The notes: generated from the letters alone by a model not told the origin. DNA of 64,000 bases from Theocolax elegans (GCA_026168455.1 CM047431.1:8950943-9014942), one strand, 5' to 3'. Positions 32,736 through 45,298 are shown, counted from the stretch's first letter. Numbers and translations: made by a program.

Positions 32736-34600
32736 TTCATTAAGTGTAATAATGTATCCATCTGACTCGATCGGTAATAATCTAGTATGGCACCCCCTTA
32801 ATGATTTCCATTTCTGATGAATTTTTTCCGTTTTTTTTTCGATATTCGGACATATTTACGATATATGTATCCGTTTTTGCAACACAATTGTTTAAGCAAA
32901 TTAAAATGCGAAAACCTTGAGAATTTTTTGCAAGTAATCATGTTGTCGAGCGTGATACCTTATTCAATTCGTGTTAAATCGTTGGATTTGGAAGCATAAT
33001 GCCTATACTAAACTGGTAGGTTAATTAGTATAATTTAAATGTATTTGCAAAGTGTACCCTTATTAAATTTTATAATGAGCAAACATGACTATTTTGGTGG
33101 TCACCAATTTATTATTTAGTATAATAAATCATCTTTAATATGTCAAAACACGATTATCTGCAAAAAATCTATAAATTTAAGTATTTTATTCATTTAAAAA
33201 AATGTTTTGTAAATAAAATTAACGCAACACTTAATTTTGGCCAAAAAAGGCGCAAATTCGAAAATCAATACTTTAGGTAAAAAATATCGTAAGGAAGTCA
33301 ATTTTTTTTAAATTAAAGCTTCAATGTACAAAAACTCTGCATAGATTAATGTAAAAATGAGGTATTAAAGTTGAGTACTTGTACTTTTTAACGGTAACAA
33401 GAAAAGTACGGGTAGCCAAATAAATGTAACCCTTTTACTCTCCGCGTTACTCTCATATATCACAATTTGATAAATCGCAAATAATATTCTAACGAATATT
33501 TTTTAACTCACAATATCGTAATTGAAAGATTATAGTGTCTAGTTTCTTGATTAAAAAAAATATTTTTTAAATTTATTTAGAATTTTTTTTACCGGTGAAA
33601 AACTAAAATTGACAAATTTTTCGGAAATGTCAATTTTTTTAGAAATACTCATAAAACATTTAATTCTATAATATTGTACTCCTATTATTATATGATATCT
33701 TAAGAGTATTTTGTCTCTATTTTAAGATAATTATATATCAATTAAGCTCTAATACACCACATGCAAAAATAAAAAAATAAATTTTTTAGCCACAATTTGT
33801 TGAAACAGATTATAATGAAAAATGATTTTTCTTAGTTTTTTCTATTAATTAATTAATAAATAACAATGTGGAATTAATACATTTCTATATTTTTGAACAG
33901 GAAAAATTTGGGCGTAAATGGTTTAAAAAAAAAAAGTATCAAAAGTAAGAAGAAGATCGTTGAAAGAACATATAAAATTTAGTATTTTGGTTAAAAACAA
34001 ATTAATTTAGTGAACTAAATATAATTAATATAAATTTAATATTCTATTCATAAATACTAAATAATAATGCATAGTTCATAATCTTAAGTAATGAGAAATT
34101 GCGGCACTTAACCCTTTTCGGCCCAGATGAACACTTTTTTAATACGTTCTTGAGCGCTAAATATAATGATAAAAAATTAATTCAAAAAATTGATCAACAC
34201 ACATTTCCAAAGTATTCTTTCTGCTCTTTCGAATGCCGTTGTAAGCATTAGTGTCAAATTCTTTTTAAAAAAAGGTATAAATAATTTTTCTCAAAAAAAT
34301 GCCAAATTTTATGTATATAGGGGTTTTTGAGGTCGCTGACTATGAATATAACTGAAAATCTACATTATATTAAAGTTATCTTTTTGAGCGATTTTGTAAA
34401 AACTCCCCAATTTGCGAAAAATACTTAAAGCATATATATTTTATGATAAATATGTGTTACATAAGTTATTGACAATATAAATATGTGTTACAAAAAAATT
34501 ATTATTATATTTCTTATATTCACTCGTATTGAAGTATATTTCTTGATACATTAACGATTGATTTAACGAGTCACTTATAATTCCTATGCACAACGTTTCG
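32736..34600. other. AT-rich sequence with possible piggyBac-type ends
   Basis: Mostly unrecognised. TTAACCCTTTTCGGCCCAGA at 34110 and GGGCGTAAATGGTTTAA at 33910 look like isolated TTAA/CCC ends of piggyBac-type elements, but no paired element could be defined. Confidence 0.35.
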
Positions 34601-34614
34601 GAAACATGTTTTTA

Positions 34615-34830
34615 ACACTCCGTGCGCGAAACACGGTTTTCATGCTTGCTTTGCGTGTGCGAAGCACCTGATTCACGCACTCTTGAATGCGTGCGCGAAT
34701 CGCTTTGGTTCATTCACGGTTTAATTTAATCATATGTGTTTCGCTCACATCATGTTAAAATAGTATATTTACGATACGAGTGTGCGAAGCAGGCGATTCA
34801 CGCACGAGTTGCATTTGCCGCCCGAGCGAA
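34615..34830. repeat. interspersed GTGCGCGAAnCACG motif cluster
   Basis: Variants of GTGCGCGAATCGC and CGATTCACGCAC occur repeatedly in both orientations within about 200 bases. Function unknown. Confidence 0.4.
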
Positions 34831-34860
34831 GCGAGAGTGGCAAAAAGACGAGTTCTTGTG

Positions 34861-34886
34861 AGAGTAAGTGAGAGAATGAGAGAGAG

Positions 34887-34943
<57 letters not shown>

Positions 34944-34948
34944 GAGAA
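34861..34948. repeat. (GA)n microsatellite
   Basis: Long GA run with a few interruptions, next to a LINE 3' end. Confidence 0.9.
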
Positions 34949-34964
34949 TGAGATAGACAGAATC

Positions 34965-35440
34965 TTTATTTGGTATTACGGGGAAAAATCCTCGTATACA
35001 TATTATGAATATAATCTGCGCAGTAACAAATAAACTAAAATAAAATAAAATACAGCGTAAATATAAAAGTAATCAAAACAAAACTCTCATCACGCTAGAG
35101 AACAGATAACAAAGTAACATGAGATCATAAATACACAGATAAACATATAACTAGATAATTTTTTTTTTTTATTATTTTTCGGTGCTAATCAGCGACGGAG
35201 GTCATACGATGTCGTTTTGAAGAAAGCACATGTTGAAAATACATCCTCCAGTGGTGCTTGTATCAATCGGCCGTGGCCGGGAATCGAACCTGGGACCTCC
35301 AGATTACGAGCCCGACGCCCTACCGACCAAGCCGTCGCAGGCCTCATTAAATAGATAATTGAATAAATAAGTAAAAATTATAACAATAAAAAAATAAAAA
35401 CAGTAAAGTCAACATAACAATAACAATATAAAATATAAAA
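34965..35440 (-). mobile_element. LINE 3' end fragment, holding a SINE
   Basis: On the minus strand this AT-rich sequence ends CCAAATAAAGATTCTGTC before the (GA)n tract. This resembles the 3' UTR and tail of a CR1-group LINE. It is interrupted by the SINE at 35161-35351. No coding sequence. Confidence 0.45.
35161..35351 (-). mobile_element. tRNA-derived SINE with target duplication
   Basis: Fully delimited: TAGATAATT flanks it at 35152-35160 and 35352-35360. On the minus strand the head shows an A box (TTGGTCGGTAGGGCG), a loop CTCGTAA and a perfect B box GGTTCGATTCCC. Then comes a core running from ACAAGCACCACTG to CCTCCGTCGCTGATTAGC, and a poly-A tail (poly-T on the plus strand at 35161-35170). 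Retroposition by LINE machinery is implied by the tail and duplication. Confidence 0.85.
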
Positions 35441-35490
35441 TATAAAGAGAGAGTGAGAGAATGAGACAGAGACAGAGAGAGAGAGAGAGA
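35441..35490. repeat. (GA)n microsatellite
   Basis: GA-rich run abutting the 3' end of the CR1-group LINE. Confidence 0.85.
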
Positions 35491-37999
35491 TTGATAAAGT
35501 AATTTATTATGCCTAGGTCTAATTTAACCATAAGGCAAGAAACAATAGTAATATACAATTATAACTACATTTACAATAAACTTAAGTTAAAATTTAGATT
35601 TATATGCGCTCTAGATTAAATTAATAATAATAATTAAAAGTTATATACATGCTAGATAAAGGCTAAATACAATCCAGACAACATCCGCGACTAGTAGCTT
35701 TAAAGGTAGCCAAGAATAAAATAGAATAGTATTAAGATACATAGTTCGCTAGATAGCACAATCCGGTACAACAGTATCAAGTTCCGTTCATAAGGTAATC
35801 GTAGAGCCTACTCTTAAACGTCACGATACTAGTGGCAAGCTTCAAATTCGAAGGAAGAGAGTCCCAAAGATCCATCGCCTGAATAGTAAACGATTTACTG
35901 TACGTGGTGGTAGATACAATTGGACGCTCAAAAGAGGAGTAATTAATACGCTCAGAGCGATGCACTTCACTATTCGGCGCAGGGAGTAACGCATGTAAAT
36001 ATTCTGGCTTCCCACTAATTAAAACTTGGTACGTAAGTACACCCATAAAGTACTGTCGACGCTTTACCACCACTAACCAAGTAAGTTTTACAAAAAATTT
36101 ATCCAGGCGGGCATCCTTCCTTAGACAAAAAATATAACGCACACATACATTCATGAGACACTGAAGCTTAATATTAAGGTAGTCAGGAAGGTCACAATAG
36201 ACGAGGCAGGCGTAGTCAAAGCATGGAAGTATTAGAGCTGTAACCAGTCTTTTCCGCATAGGCATTGTAAGAAAACTACCGCGATTACGCAATTTATGAA
36301 GCGTACCATGGACTCTCGATATTATACTGGAAATGTGCGTGTTCCAATGGAGATTTTCATTCATGACAACACCTAAATTTCTCACAGAGTTGATCAAATT
36401 AATTGGCTGACCACCAACAATAATGGGTTTCAATAAATCTTTATTGACGAATCGGAGTTATTGAACTGAACCGATAAGAAGAGCTTTAGACTTACTAAAG
36501 TTTATATCTAACCCATGTTCAGAAGCCCACTGAAGAACTCGTGAGCCATCGGATGAAAGTTTATCAATCACATCATTGCATTCGTGAGGGCTGCAGTGTA
36601 CATACAGTTGCAGATCATCAGCAAACAGCATACCTCTAGAATAACACAACTGGCTAATGATAGAATTAATAAAAATAAGAAAAATGACAGGCCCATGTGT
36701 AGAACCCTGCGGAACACCTGAAGAAGTGGAGACAAATTCAGACAGAGAACCATCACCATCAATAATGGCTTGAGAGCGATCAGAAAGATAAGAGAAAAAC
36801 CATTTAATAGTTCCGCTAGTAAAATTTAATCTTTTCATAGTCTTGAGGAGCTCTGCATGGCTGATAGTGTCAAACGCCTTCTTAAAATCAAACAGTAGCA
36901 AGAACGTGACCATGCCCCTCTCTATAGCCAACCGAATATCATCCGTTATCTTAAGCAAGGTCGTTTGCGTACTAAAATGCTTACGGAATCCAGACTGAAG
37001 AGGAGACAGCATGTTATTTTCCTCCAAGTGATCAGTCAACTGCTGAGTCACCAAGCGGTCAAAGACCTTGGCGAAGTGGGCAAGGTTAGCAATTGGTCTG
37101 GTATCAGAGGGTGTGACTGGCTTAGAAACCTTGCTAAGTGGCACAATTAGTGCTTGCTTCCACAGAGCTGGATATACCTTAATGGATATAGATAGGTTAA
37201 AAAATTCGACTAAAATGGGTACCAGAGTTGGAAAAACATCCTTAAAATAAAGCAATGATAGACCATCGGAACTACGGCTTTTTGCCTTAGGGAGACAAAA
37301 TATAAGAGCTTTACTAACTTGCTCAGCAGTAACCATTTGTAATTCAAAGCACGGATAACCAGACATATTTTCCATAGCCAGAATTTCATTTAATTGAGTG
37401 CAATTACAACATGGATGGCGACTTGTCACTGCAGTAAAATGATGCGCCAGTTCGTGAACCGAAAAAAACTTCAAGGGCGAATCCAAGGAATCTCGAGTGA
37501 TACCAATCTTACGTAAGAATCTCCAACAATACGACTGATCAGAAGTGTCAGCTAATTTCTGCAAACAATATGCGAGCCTTCTTTATCTCTCTCTTCAATA
37601 CTTTGCGCCGTCTTTTATATTCAGCCATTAAGGGGTCAAGCCTGGGTTAAATGTTTTCAATAAATAAATAATTATTATTAGAATAATTTTTTTTTTTTAA
37701 TTCTTCTCACATATTAATTTTTTTTACATAATATATATGTATTATACATTATATTTATCAATATAAAAAATGTTTATAATGCAATTTTAATCCTGGTTAT
37801 TAAACTTATAATGATATTAAAAAATTGATTAATTTTTGCAGTTGCCGTAGGATATTGAAGCATTGAATGAATCTTTTAATGTCTAATAAGGCTTAAAATG
37901 TTCATGGAATATATGTTTACAGACTTATGTTTTTCCTTTTCTGAAAAAAAATTAATAACAATGTATTAAATATAAAAGTTGATAATAACAAGAAAAATA

Positions 38000-38035
38000 G
38001 TGAATGTTATGTACGTATACGTACATAACATTCAC
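38000..38035. repeat. 36-bp perfect palindrome
   Basis: GTGAATGTTATGTACGTA followed at once by its exact complement, with no loop. It lies inside the Kolobok-like element. Could be a cruciform site or a protein-binding site; no evidence for either. Confidence 0.9.
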
Positions 38036-39297
38036 CTAAAACTTATCTTTTTGAAAATTGGGCAACATAAGTCCGTAGAAATATATATTTTAAAAGTTTC
38101 CCCAAAATTTCAAAGTGATTCATCAACCTGGCTCTGAAATATCCTGCGGCAAGTAAGCTAAAATCATTAAAAAACCATTAATGAGATAAATGCATTTAAA
38201 GTTTCACTTATTAGATTTAAAGTTTTACTTATTTTATAATTCTAATACCATATTCTTCAGGTATCGTACAATTTGTATGTGTAAACTTAATAATATGTAT
38301 ATTTAATAGGTTTATAGTGACTTTTTTCTAGGTTTTATTAATATAATACTCGGTATATTTTTTTAATATACATGTATTATCTAAAATAACAGAAAGTCAA
38401 CTTCAAGAATCAGTTTCTTTATAAAAAGAGGAATAAAATTTTTTAAAACTAAAAGAATACTTAGCTATTATTGAATATTAATACATGATTATTTTATATA
38501 TAGTTTATGACTATTTTATATAATAATATTTATACTATGATTATTATATTATATTATATGATTATAATTTTTATTATAAGCATTAAATTTAATTAAAAGT
38601 ATGTAAAGAATGCAGTAAAAACAAATACTGTTTGACAGTTGTGTACAATATCTCTTTCTCTCTCTCTCTCACATGACAAGTCTTCCATAAAATTATTGAT
38701 TTTTCGGATAGCCTTGTCACGTGATAGAGAAAGAGAGAGGCATATATAGTGTTACAGCTGCTAATGGAAGTGTGCACCAGCCACACGTTTGTAGTTCAGT
38801 TTTAAGATTATAATATCAAGTAGAATTATATATTATATATATTATATTATATAATATCTAAATAAAATAAGTAAAAAAAACAAGTGGTTTATAAAACTGC
38901 ATGAACAAATTATATCAGATAAGTATTTGCATAACCTTAAATTTATATTTTGTTTATGTCAAGAAATTGATTCTTTGTTTCTCCATTTCAGCATAACCAA
39001 TGTGTCAACACTTAGATATACAATATTTGCAGAATACAGATAAAATTATAAACAAGTGTTTTGTTATGCTCAGTGTATTTGTGCTTAGTGCGATATTATG
39101 TGTGGTTGAAGTTATTTTATGTGTACTTATTTGTGAAAGTGTTTCAAACCTCCAATATAATTAGTATATTTCATGCCGTAAAGTACCACTCTCTATATTC
39201 TTTTGTTTCTTCTTCTGGTCGCAATTCACATGCTCTGCAAAAATATTGCTTTGGAGGAACGTCAATTACTTTTTCATTCTCATGCAGTATCAACACC

Positions 39298-39920
39298 TTA
39301 AAGAGAATTGAATCCTTGCTTCCTCCAAGAACCATCACCTGATACACTTATATGGCAATTCTGACTCGTTGAATCATATAATTGCTCGACAGTTGCTTTT
39401 ATAGACTGTTTACCAACTTCTTTACAAACATTTTTTATCTCTGTATTAATAATGTCATAATTACTGTGAGAAACTGGACTCGGCAAATCCATATTTCCAC
39501 AAAAAGTAACTAAACCAGCATGCCCATGACCAAGAGTTCTCATTGTGTACACTAACGTCTATTTATTTCATGAGCGTTACTTTTTTTTCCAACTTTTCTA
39601 CTTGAATCAATAACAAATACCTTAAAACAGTTTGTACATGTTATTGTTATTTTACTTCCCAAACCTCTCACATCAACTTCAGAAAATTTAACTGTACCAT
39701 GACAATTCTGACAAACTAAAAATTCTTCTAATGTTGGGAAAAGTAGTGATATATCAATAATTCTATTTTCTGTGCTACTTTCTTCAATGGTATCAGTTTT
39801 TAACTTTTTACTTGATCTGGATCAATGTTGATGGAAGTGCATCGTAGTTGGTTCTTACTGATGTTGATAATTTTTTTATGAGCAGATGTACCAGGTATTC
39901 TGTTACTTGAGTCTGGCATT
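39298..39920 (-). pseudogene. Kolobok/Mutator-like transposase, N-terminal fragment
   Basis: From an ATG near 39920 the minus strand reads a basic, serine-rich start, then a zinc-finger-like segment with CQNCHGTVKF and CTNCFKVF, then LGHGHAGLVTFCGNMDLP, and finally SVSGDGSWRKQGFNSL, which carries the first acidic residue of the domain. These are typical of the Mutator-like transposase domain proteins of insects. A frameshift near 39820 and a stop near 39553 break it, and the rest of the catalytic domain is gone. Confidence 0.65.
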
Positions 39921-40699
39921 TTTTTTACTGCTCTTTTTTTGTATAAACTTATAATTAATTTCTTAAAACTAATAAAATTTAAAGTTAAAAATATACTTTT
40001 AATTTAAAATCCACTGAGTATTTACTAAAATAATGTAAATACTTTATCAATGCAGACAATATTTACTTCAAATAGAACTGTACGTATTTGTGCAGTATAT
40101 AAAAGTAAAATAAATCATTTATTTATTAACTATTAAATTTGAATCGTATGGTAAAGTAGATTTCTACTTTACCAAACTCTACGCTTGATAGTTGCTTCGT
40201 TTAATATACTTGTATGTAAACGTCGAAAACCTCGCAATTATTATTTTAGTTAAATTAAAATAAAATGTCTTTTTTTGCAAAAATAATTTTAGAGAAATAA
40301 TGTCTATTGATGCTTACTTTATTTCAATTATAACTTGCGAAAAAATTTTTTGTTTTTTTTCAAATTTTGGGATAATGTTTTATGTAAGAAATACTTTAAA
40401 AAAAGTTAATAAAAAAAAAATCGATTTTTTGAGCAGTTAACCCAGGCTTGACCCCTTAAGCTTAAGTCGCCTGTTCGCTTGGCTAATTTATAGATGGCGT
40501 CACGTTTCTTACATTCAGCTCTCAGTTTAGCAGTAACCCATGGAGCTGGACGTGGGCGGACCATCCGAGAAACAAATGGCGCGTACCTATTAAGGTTAAC
40601 ATGAAGAGTATCACGAAAACAATCGAAAAAGATGTCAACGGAAAGGACACCAACCAATTTTGACTTCATGAGCGTAAATTCCCTAGTAAAATCATCAGA

Positions 40700-41026
40700 C
40701 TCAGTGGCTCGGCGTGTCACTATAATGTGACGCCAGTTCAGGTGCGCGTGCGTTTCGTGCACTTGTCAGTGCATGAGAGGCACGGGCATCTGAACTATAG
40801 GGAACGTTAGGGACGCGAAGATGTAAAGAGGATCGCGGTGGTTCCATCGGGAGGACAGGAAACTGTAATTATTAGACTAATTACAGTGACCGATGATATC
40901 TTCCGATGGACACAAGCACCACTGTTTCAACTACATCTGCTTTGTTTACAGACACACCGTTCACCTCCGTCGCTGATTAGCCCTGGCAGCATAAATAGAG
41001 CGACGTTAAATAACATAAAAAAAAAA
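40700..41026 (+). mobile_element. SINE with a different head but the same core
   Basis: About 327 bases ending in poly-A, bounded by AAAATCATCAGA at 40688-40699 and again ending at 41038. The LINE protein reads SDDF into TREF across the site, confirming the insertion. The 3' part has ACAAGCACCACTG and CCTCCGTCGCTGATTAGC, as in the tRNA-headed SINEs at 27575 and 35161. The roughly 200-base 5' part is different and contains the hairpin CTGTAATTA...TAATTACAG. Confidence 0.75.
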
Positions 41027-41854
41027 AAAATCATCAGAAAACACTGAGGGGGAAAAATTCTTAAAGTCACGATAGGTATAGGTAGTTAAATCCTTTTTAA
41101 ATGAAGGTAACCTATAATCAATTATTATAAAATCGTGGCCCTTGATAAATGGAGCTACAGATTGTTTTGAAGATCCAACTTTTGTCTCGGAATCAACAAT
41201 AAACACGTCCAACCAGGTATTACAGTCCTCACGATGGTGCGTGGCATTGAAAGGCACAATATAAAGAGAGTGTTCGGTTACTAGGTCAATCAAATGACTT
41301 CCATAATAATCATCAGACAAAAGATTAGAATTTAAATCGCCAGTTATAATGATGTTATTATAGAGATGCGAATAATCTTGTAACATAGAGAAGAATTTAG
41401 ATAAAACTTGACCTTTAGGTCTACGATAAACAACGGATAACAAAATCTTTGAACCACCAACCAGTAAATCTAAAAGTAAATACTCCGTTTCATTAACGTT
41501 ATTAATCTGAGGGGCCTCTAGAATACGAAAAACAATATTATTTCTAATGTAACATGCCACACCACCACCCTGCATATATTCCCGCTTACCGGTGGTAGAA
41601 GCTAACCCTCGATCATTGCGCACTAGAGTGTAATTATCAATGTTGTAAATGGAATTTGTTCTGCCAGGGGTCAGCCATGATTCAGATAAGGCAAGAGCGT
41701 CCAGATCCTCGGTCGTTATCAACGCCTCAACCTCAGCAAGATGATCCAACAACGAATTCACATTTACATGACCGACTCTAACAGAAGAAACCATAGAAGG
41801 TACCTTAGAAGAAATTTTAGCAGATTCACAGGCAATTAACTGGGTCGCTGGTAG

Positions 41855-42937
41855 TCACAAAAATAAAATATCGTTGAGATCTGCCTCAGTCAAGATTTGA
41901 AAGCATTCTGATTTCTCATTTTTCTTGACATAAATGACACTATCACGCGTCCAAATAAATTTATAGTTCAGCGGCTCCAACTTGCTTTTAACCAATAAGC
42001 GCAGCTCATGGATAGCCGGAGGCAACATTTCAAACAGATTAACAGAACTCGAGGATGTAACATCAGAGCCCTCTGATATTGACCCAAATTTAATGCCTCC
42101 AAATCTGCGCTTAACCTCCAAAATAAAATTACGCGTCTCAGCAGACTTAAGCCTAATTATGAAAGTTTTGGTGCCGTGAGTAGAAGCCTGACTAGTGGAT
42201 GGAATTGTAGGATGAGATGAGTTTTTCTTTATGATAAATGGGTGCACATCCAAAATGTCTGAATTAAGATGGTCAAGGTCAAGAACATGTAAAAGATTTT
42301 TAGCCAACTGATTAAGAGGGGTAGAGCAAGAAGAGGGGATACCCGTTACCTTTATTTGAGTGTTTGGCACACCTCTAGTAAGCAAATCTTTGAGTTGTGC
42401 CACCTCAGTACGTAAAGCAGCGTTTTCCGATTCTAAGGTAGAAATCCGAATGTTTTGGGAATCTAGAGACTTAATAATACCGTCTAATTTGCTATTAAGA
42501 TTATCATTTACATTATCTAAGTTTAACTTATTACTGCTAAAAAGAAACGCCGACTGCTGTGAAGAGGTCAAGGACTCCCAATTTTCCGGTAATGAAGACA
42601 TGGCGAAAGAAGAATTATGATGAGTAGGCGAAGTTAAACCAGTCTCAGTAAAAGACTCAGGATTCAGTTCACGAGCGGTATCGACAGCACTACGACGAGC
42701 GCTAATCGAACTTGAATTTGCTACCTTAAGTCTCAATGAATTTAAATAGTATGCTTTGTCAACAGATTCACCAATGTTTAAGGCACAACATACATCAGAC
42801 GGTTTACTATCAAGGTAACGAGTGGCACAACCCGGGTGAAAAAGGTTACCACACTGGTTACAAACTTTAAGCAAATTCGAAATAGCTTTTCTACAACGAA
42901 CGCAATTTACACTCTTACTATTCCGCTTCCCACTCAT
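41855..42937 (-). CDS. LINE ORF1, PHD-like zinc finger and coiled coil
   Basis: An intact 360-codon frame from ATG at 42937. Residues about 12-50 form a PHD/RING-like zinc-binding motif (C-x2-C, C-x2-C, H-x2-C, C), and residues about 140-190 look like a coiled coil (DSQNIRISTLESENAALR). The C-terminal half may be the nucleic-acid-binding part. ORF1 proteins of CR1-group LINEs bind the element RNA and often carry PHD-type fingers. It precedes ORF2 by 60 bases on the same strand. The frame is intact although ORF2 is dead. Confidence 0.75.
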   Translation of the reverse strand: MSGKRNSKSVNCVRCRKAISNLLKVCNQCGNLFHPGCATRYLDSKPSDVCCALNIGESVDKAYYLNSLRLKVANSSSISARRSAVDTARELNPESFTETGLTSPTHHNSSFAMSSLPENWESLTSSQQSAFLFSSNKLNLDNVNDNLNSKLDGIIKSLDSQNIRISTLESENAALRTEVAQLKDLLTRGVPNTQIKVTGIPSSCSTPLNQLAKNLLHVLDLDHLNSDILDVHPFIIKKNSSHPTIPSTSQASTHGTKTFIIRLKSAETRNFILEVKRRFGGIKFGSISEGSDVTSSSSVNLFEMLPPAIHELRLLVKSKLEPLNYKFIWTRDSVIYVKKNEKSECFQILTEADLNDILFL

Positions 42938-43000
42938 TTAAGCACTCAAATATACACATCAACAATATAAAGAGTAATATACAACACACCACTCATATAC

Positions 43001-44151
43001 AAACGCAAGAAATCTCCAAAATCAGCGCGCAATACCGCATTAATTAATATCGCAGTTATAAAAACAAATTAAAAACAAATTACTCGTTAATTACGTGGAA
43101 TAATTGACTATCAATTTAACGCAGATAATTACAAACAAATTAGCCTAAGTACTACACAACAGTGTCAATGTACAATATCGCATCAATGCTCCACTAGCTA
43201 AGCTCTAAAAACTCTTTTTAAAAATATCAAAAATAAAACGCAATTTACATAGGCAATTTCACACCAAGTTCATAGATTAATTAACAAATTTAACGCGTAC
43301 AGCAACATATAATGTAAGGCCTCAACACTCGGCGCACAATTTAACATAGTAATATTAATTGATAATTTTGTAAGAAGTTGATGTCTCAATTTAATATAAC
43401 TCTAATCACGTATAATTCAAAATATTTTACGCAATTTAACTAAAATAATAAGAAAAACTAAACAGTGGCGGTATCTAATGTGATAACATTGATAAATCGA
43501 CGCAAATCAATTAATCACAGGATAATAGCTCCTACAGAGAGAGAACTATATTACCGACTGATGGTAACATACACCACGTGTCGTTTGAATTAATTAAATT
43601 CGCATACAACATAACCTAAAACAACAACTTCGAACACTCTTTAAGCGCATAAAAAATGTCAAAAAAAAAACAAAACAAAGAATGTATATCACAGCACTGA
43701 CACAGCTGCTCCTCCTCTCATACGATGACTATGCTCGAACTATTTCTGATTTGCTGGTATCACGATTTATTCTGCAATCTATAACGCATCCAAGTAGAAG
43801 TCTCTCTGGCCCAATATAATGCGCGTAGACACTTGCATTATTGCAATAAACATAAAGGCCACTCCGAGGACTTCTTCCTGAAAAATTTGCCTCCGAAGAG
43901 TACACCCAGCTGTTAATATAATGAAAAATTTGGAGAGCGATGTATAAGCGATGTTGCTGCTTACCGATAGAGAGAGAGAGAGAGAGGTAGAGAGCCAGAG
44001 AGAGAATGAAGGAGAGAGTGATAGAGTGCGAGTTATCAATCGACAGAAAAAGGTTTGAAACGTGTAATGAACGAATAATTGCTGAAATGAGTTTTTGGTA
44101 TGAGATCTTACCTGGGATTTGATCTGAGATCTCCAGTGAGATTTTTTAATG

Positions 44152-44155
<4 letters not shown>
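43001..44155. other. probable LINE 5' UTR, then unrecognised sequence
   Basis: AT-rich sequence upstream of LINE ORF1, with a GA-rich run at 43972-44010. No gene. Confidence 0.45.

Positions 44156-44190
<35 letters not shown>
44156..44190. repeat. (TA)n microsatellite, LTR target
   Basis: TA dinucleotides that abut the LTR at 44191. Confidence 0.85.
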
Positions 44191-44193
<3 letters not shown>

Positions 44194-45277
44194 AACAGGG
44201 TCGGTATTGTACGTCAGGAGGGTTATACTCGTCCTGTGCATATATTCAATGCACAGGAAATCACCACAATACCGAGATCAGCTGTCTCACCATACAGCTG
44301 GTAAATCGGTAAAATCACCTTTCGGGATGACCGGAGCTAGCCTCAAGCTCCGAGTGACGTTATTGGCCCTGTGTACAACGTATGCACTTACCTAGTACAC
44401 ACTTATTCTTCCTCGATACTCGTGCTCGGCTCCTCAGATGTGTGTCGTGCGAAGCAATGCACGACACCCGCGGGGCATGGTGGTATTCGCATTCGGCGAT
44501 AGGGGGTGATCACTGGCTAACTAAATATTACTCGAAGTTGAAGATAATGACTTAATTTATTAAAAAGAAAATAAAGTGGAAAATATTACAACAGGGTGAG
44601 CCAAGGCAAGGACAAACCTTGGCTCAAAGCAAATAAGGTTATTCGTAACCTATGAAAATATAAAATACACGGTTGCGTATGTGTGTGTGTGCGCCCGCCG
44701 CAATATACGCGTCGAGACACGCGGTCTCGATCTACTCGGGGACAAGGTTAGGTTTGCCAGGTACGGGTTACCTGGCTTCGCAGTAAATATCGCCGAGTTG
44801 CGATCGCGCCGGAGTGTGAAGCACTCCGGTTTGCCATATGCGTGATCTATTGAGCGAGAGAGAGCGCCGCGGCGAGAGTGGCTAGGCTCTCGTTTAGCTA
44901 TGTCTTGTACCGCGCGTACCCCGCAACCGATGTTCGCTCGCGTTTCGACGGTAATAAACACGGTGTTGCCTGGCCAGGACTTACTTTGTATTCGTCGGTG
45001 ACCCTGGGGGACGACGCGTGTTTCTCTTCCGTCGTCCTCTCGGCTACACGTACTTCCTCTCTTTCTCTCTCTACTTCGCTTTCGTCGCTCAAGAGTTGGC
45101 ACTTCGCGGGGCCCTATTGGTCGCTCCTTGTGGTCTCTCTCATCGGCGAGACAATACTGCCGGTGTGTCGTGCCCGCCGGCTCTCCGACGCGCTCGCGCA
45201 TGCGCCTTACGCGTCTTCGACGATAAACTCACGCGATCGGTATGCTTTTCGTCTCGAGTGGTCCGTTTACCGTTACA
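44191..45277. mobile_element. solo LTR in (TA)n
   Basis: 1087 bases from TGTAACAGGGTCGG to TTTACCGTTACA, with ATAT on both sides. GC-rich, with many overlapping frames but no recognisable protein and no internal retrotransposon region. Confidence 0.75.
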
Positions 45278-45298
45278 ATATATATAAACTTCCCAATA

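Larger units (their letters stand above)
37632..40455 (-). mobile_element. Kolobok-like DNA transposon with TTAA duplication
   Basis: 2824 bases with ends GGGGTCAAGCCTGGGTTAA and its exact complement, flanked by TTAA at 37628-37631 and 40456-40459. The LINE protein resumes in frame across the site. A Mutator/Kolobok-type transposase fragment lies inside on the minus strand, fitting the TTAA target of Kolobok. Much of the element is AT-rich and non-coding. Confidence 0.75.
35777..41794 (-). pseudogene. LINE ORF2 (endonuclease and reverse transcriptase), interrupted
   Basis: Three LINE segments are seen. 41794-41039 is an apurinic-type endonuclease with HVNVNSL, SESWLTP, GDLNSN and GHDFIIID motifs. 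40687-40460 is the linker with PAPWVTAKLRAE. 37627-35777 is the reverse transcriptase with DFKKAFDTISH (motif A), SSGVPQGS (motif B) and FADDLQLY (motif C), then a C-terminal domain with SLPSNLKLA. Besides the two insertions there is a frameshift near 37570 and one in-frame TAA near 36446. FADDLQLY and the PHD-bearing ORF1 point to the CR1 group; the exact clade is uncertain. Confidence 0.8.
35491..43000 (-). mobile_element. CR1-group LINE with two nested insertions
   Basis: A minus-strand non-LTR retrotransposon with ORF1 (42937-41855) and ORF2 (41794-35777) separated by 60 bases. ORF2 is interrupted by a SINE (40700-about 41026) and by a Kolobok-like DNA transposon (37632-40455). At each site the LINE protein continues across once the insertion and its target duplication are discounted. 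The 5' UTR may extend towards 43650. It is nearly full length but inactive. Confidence 0.8.
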
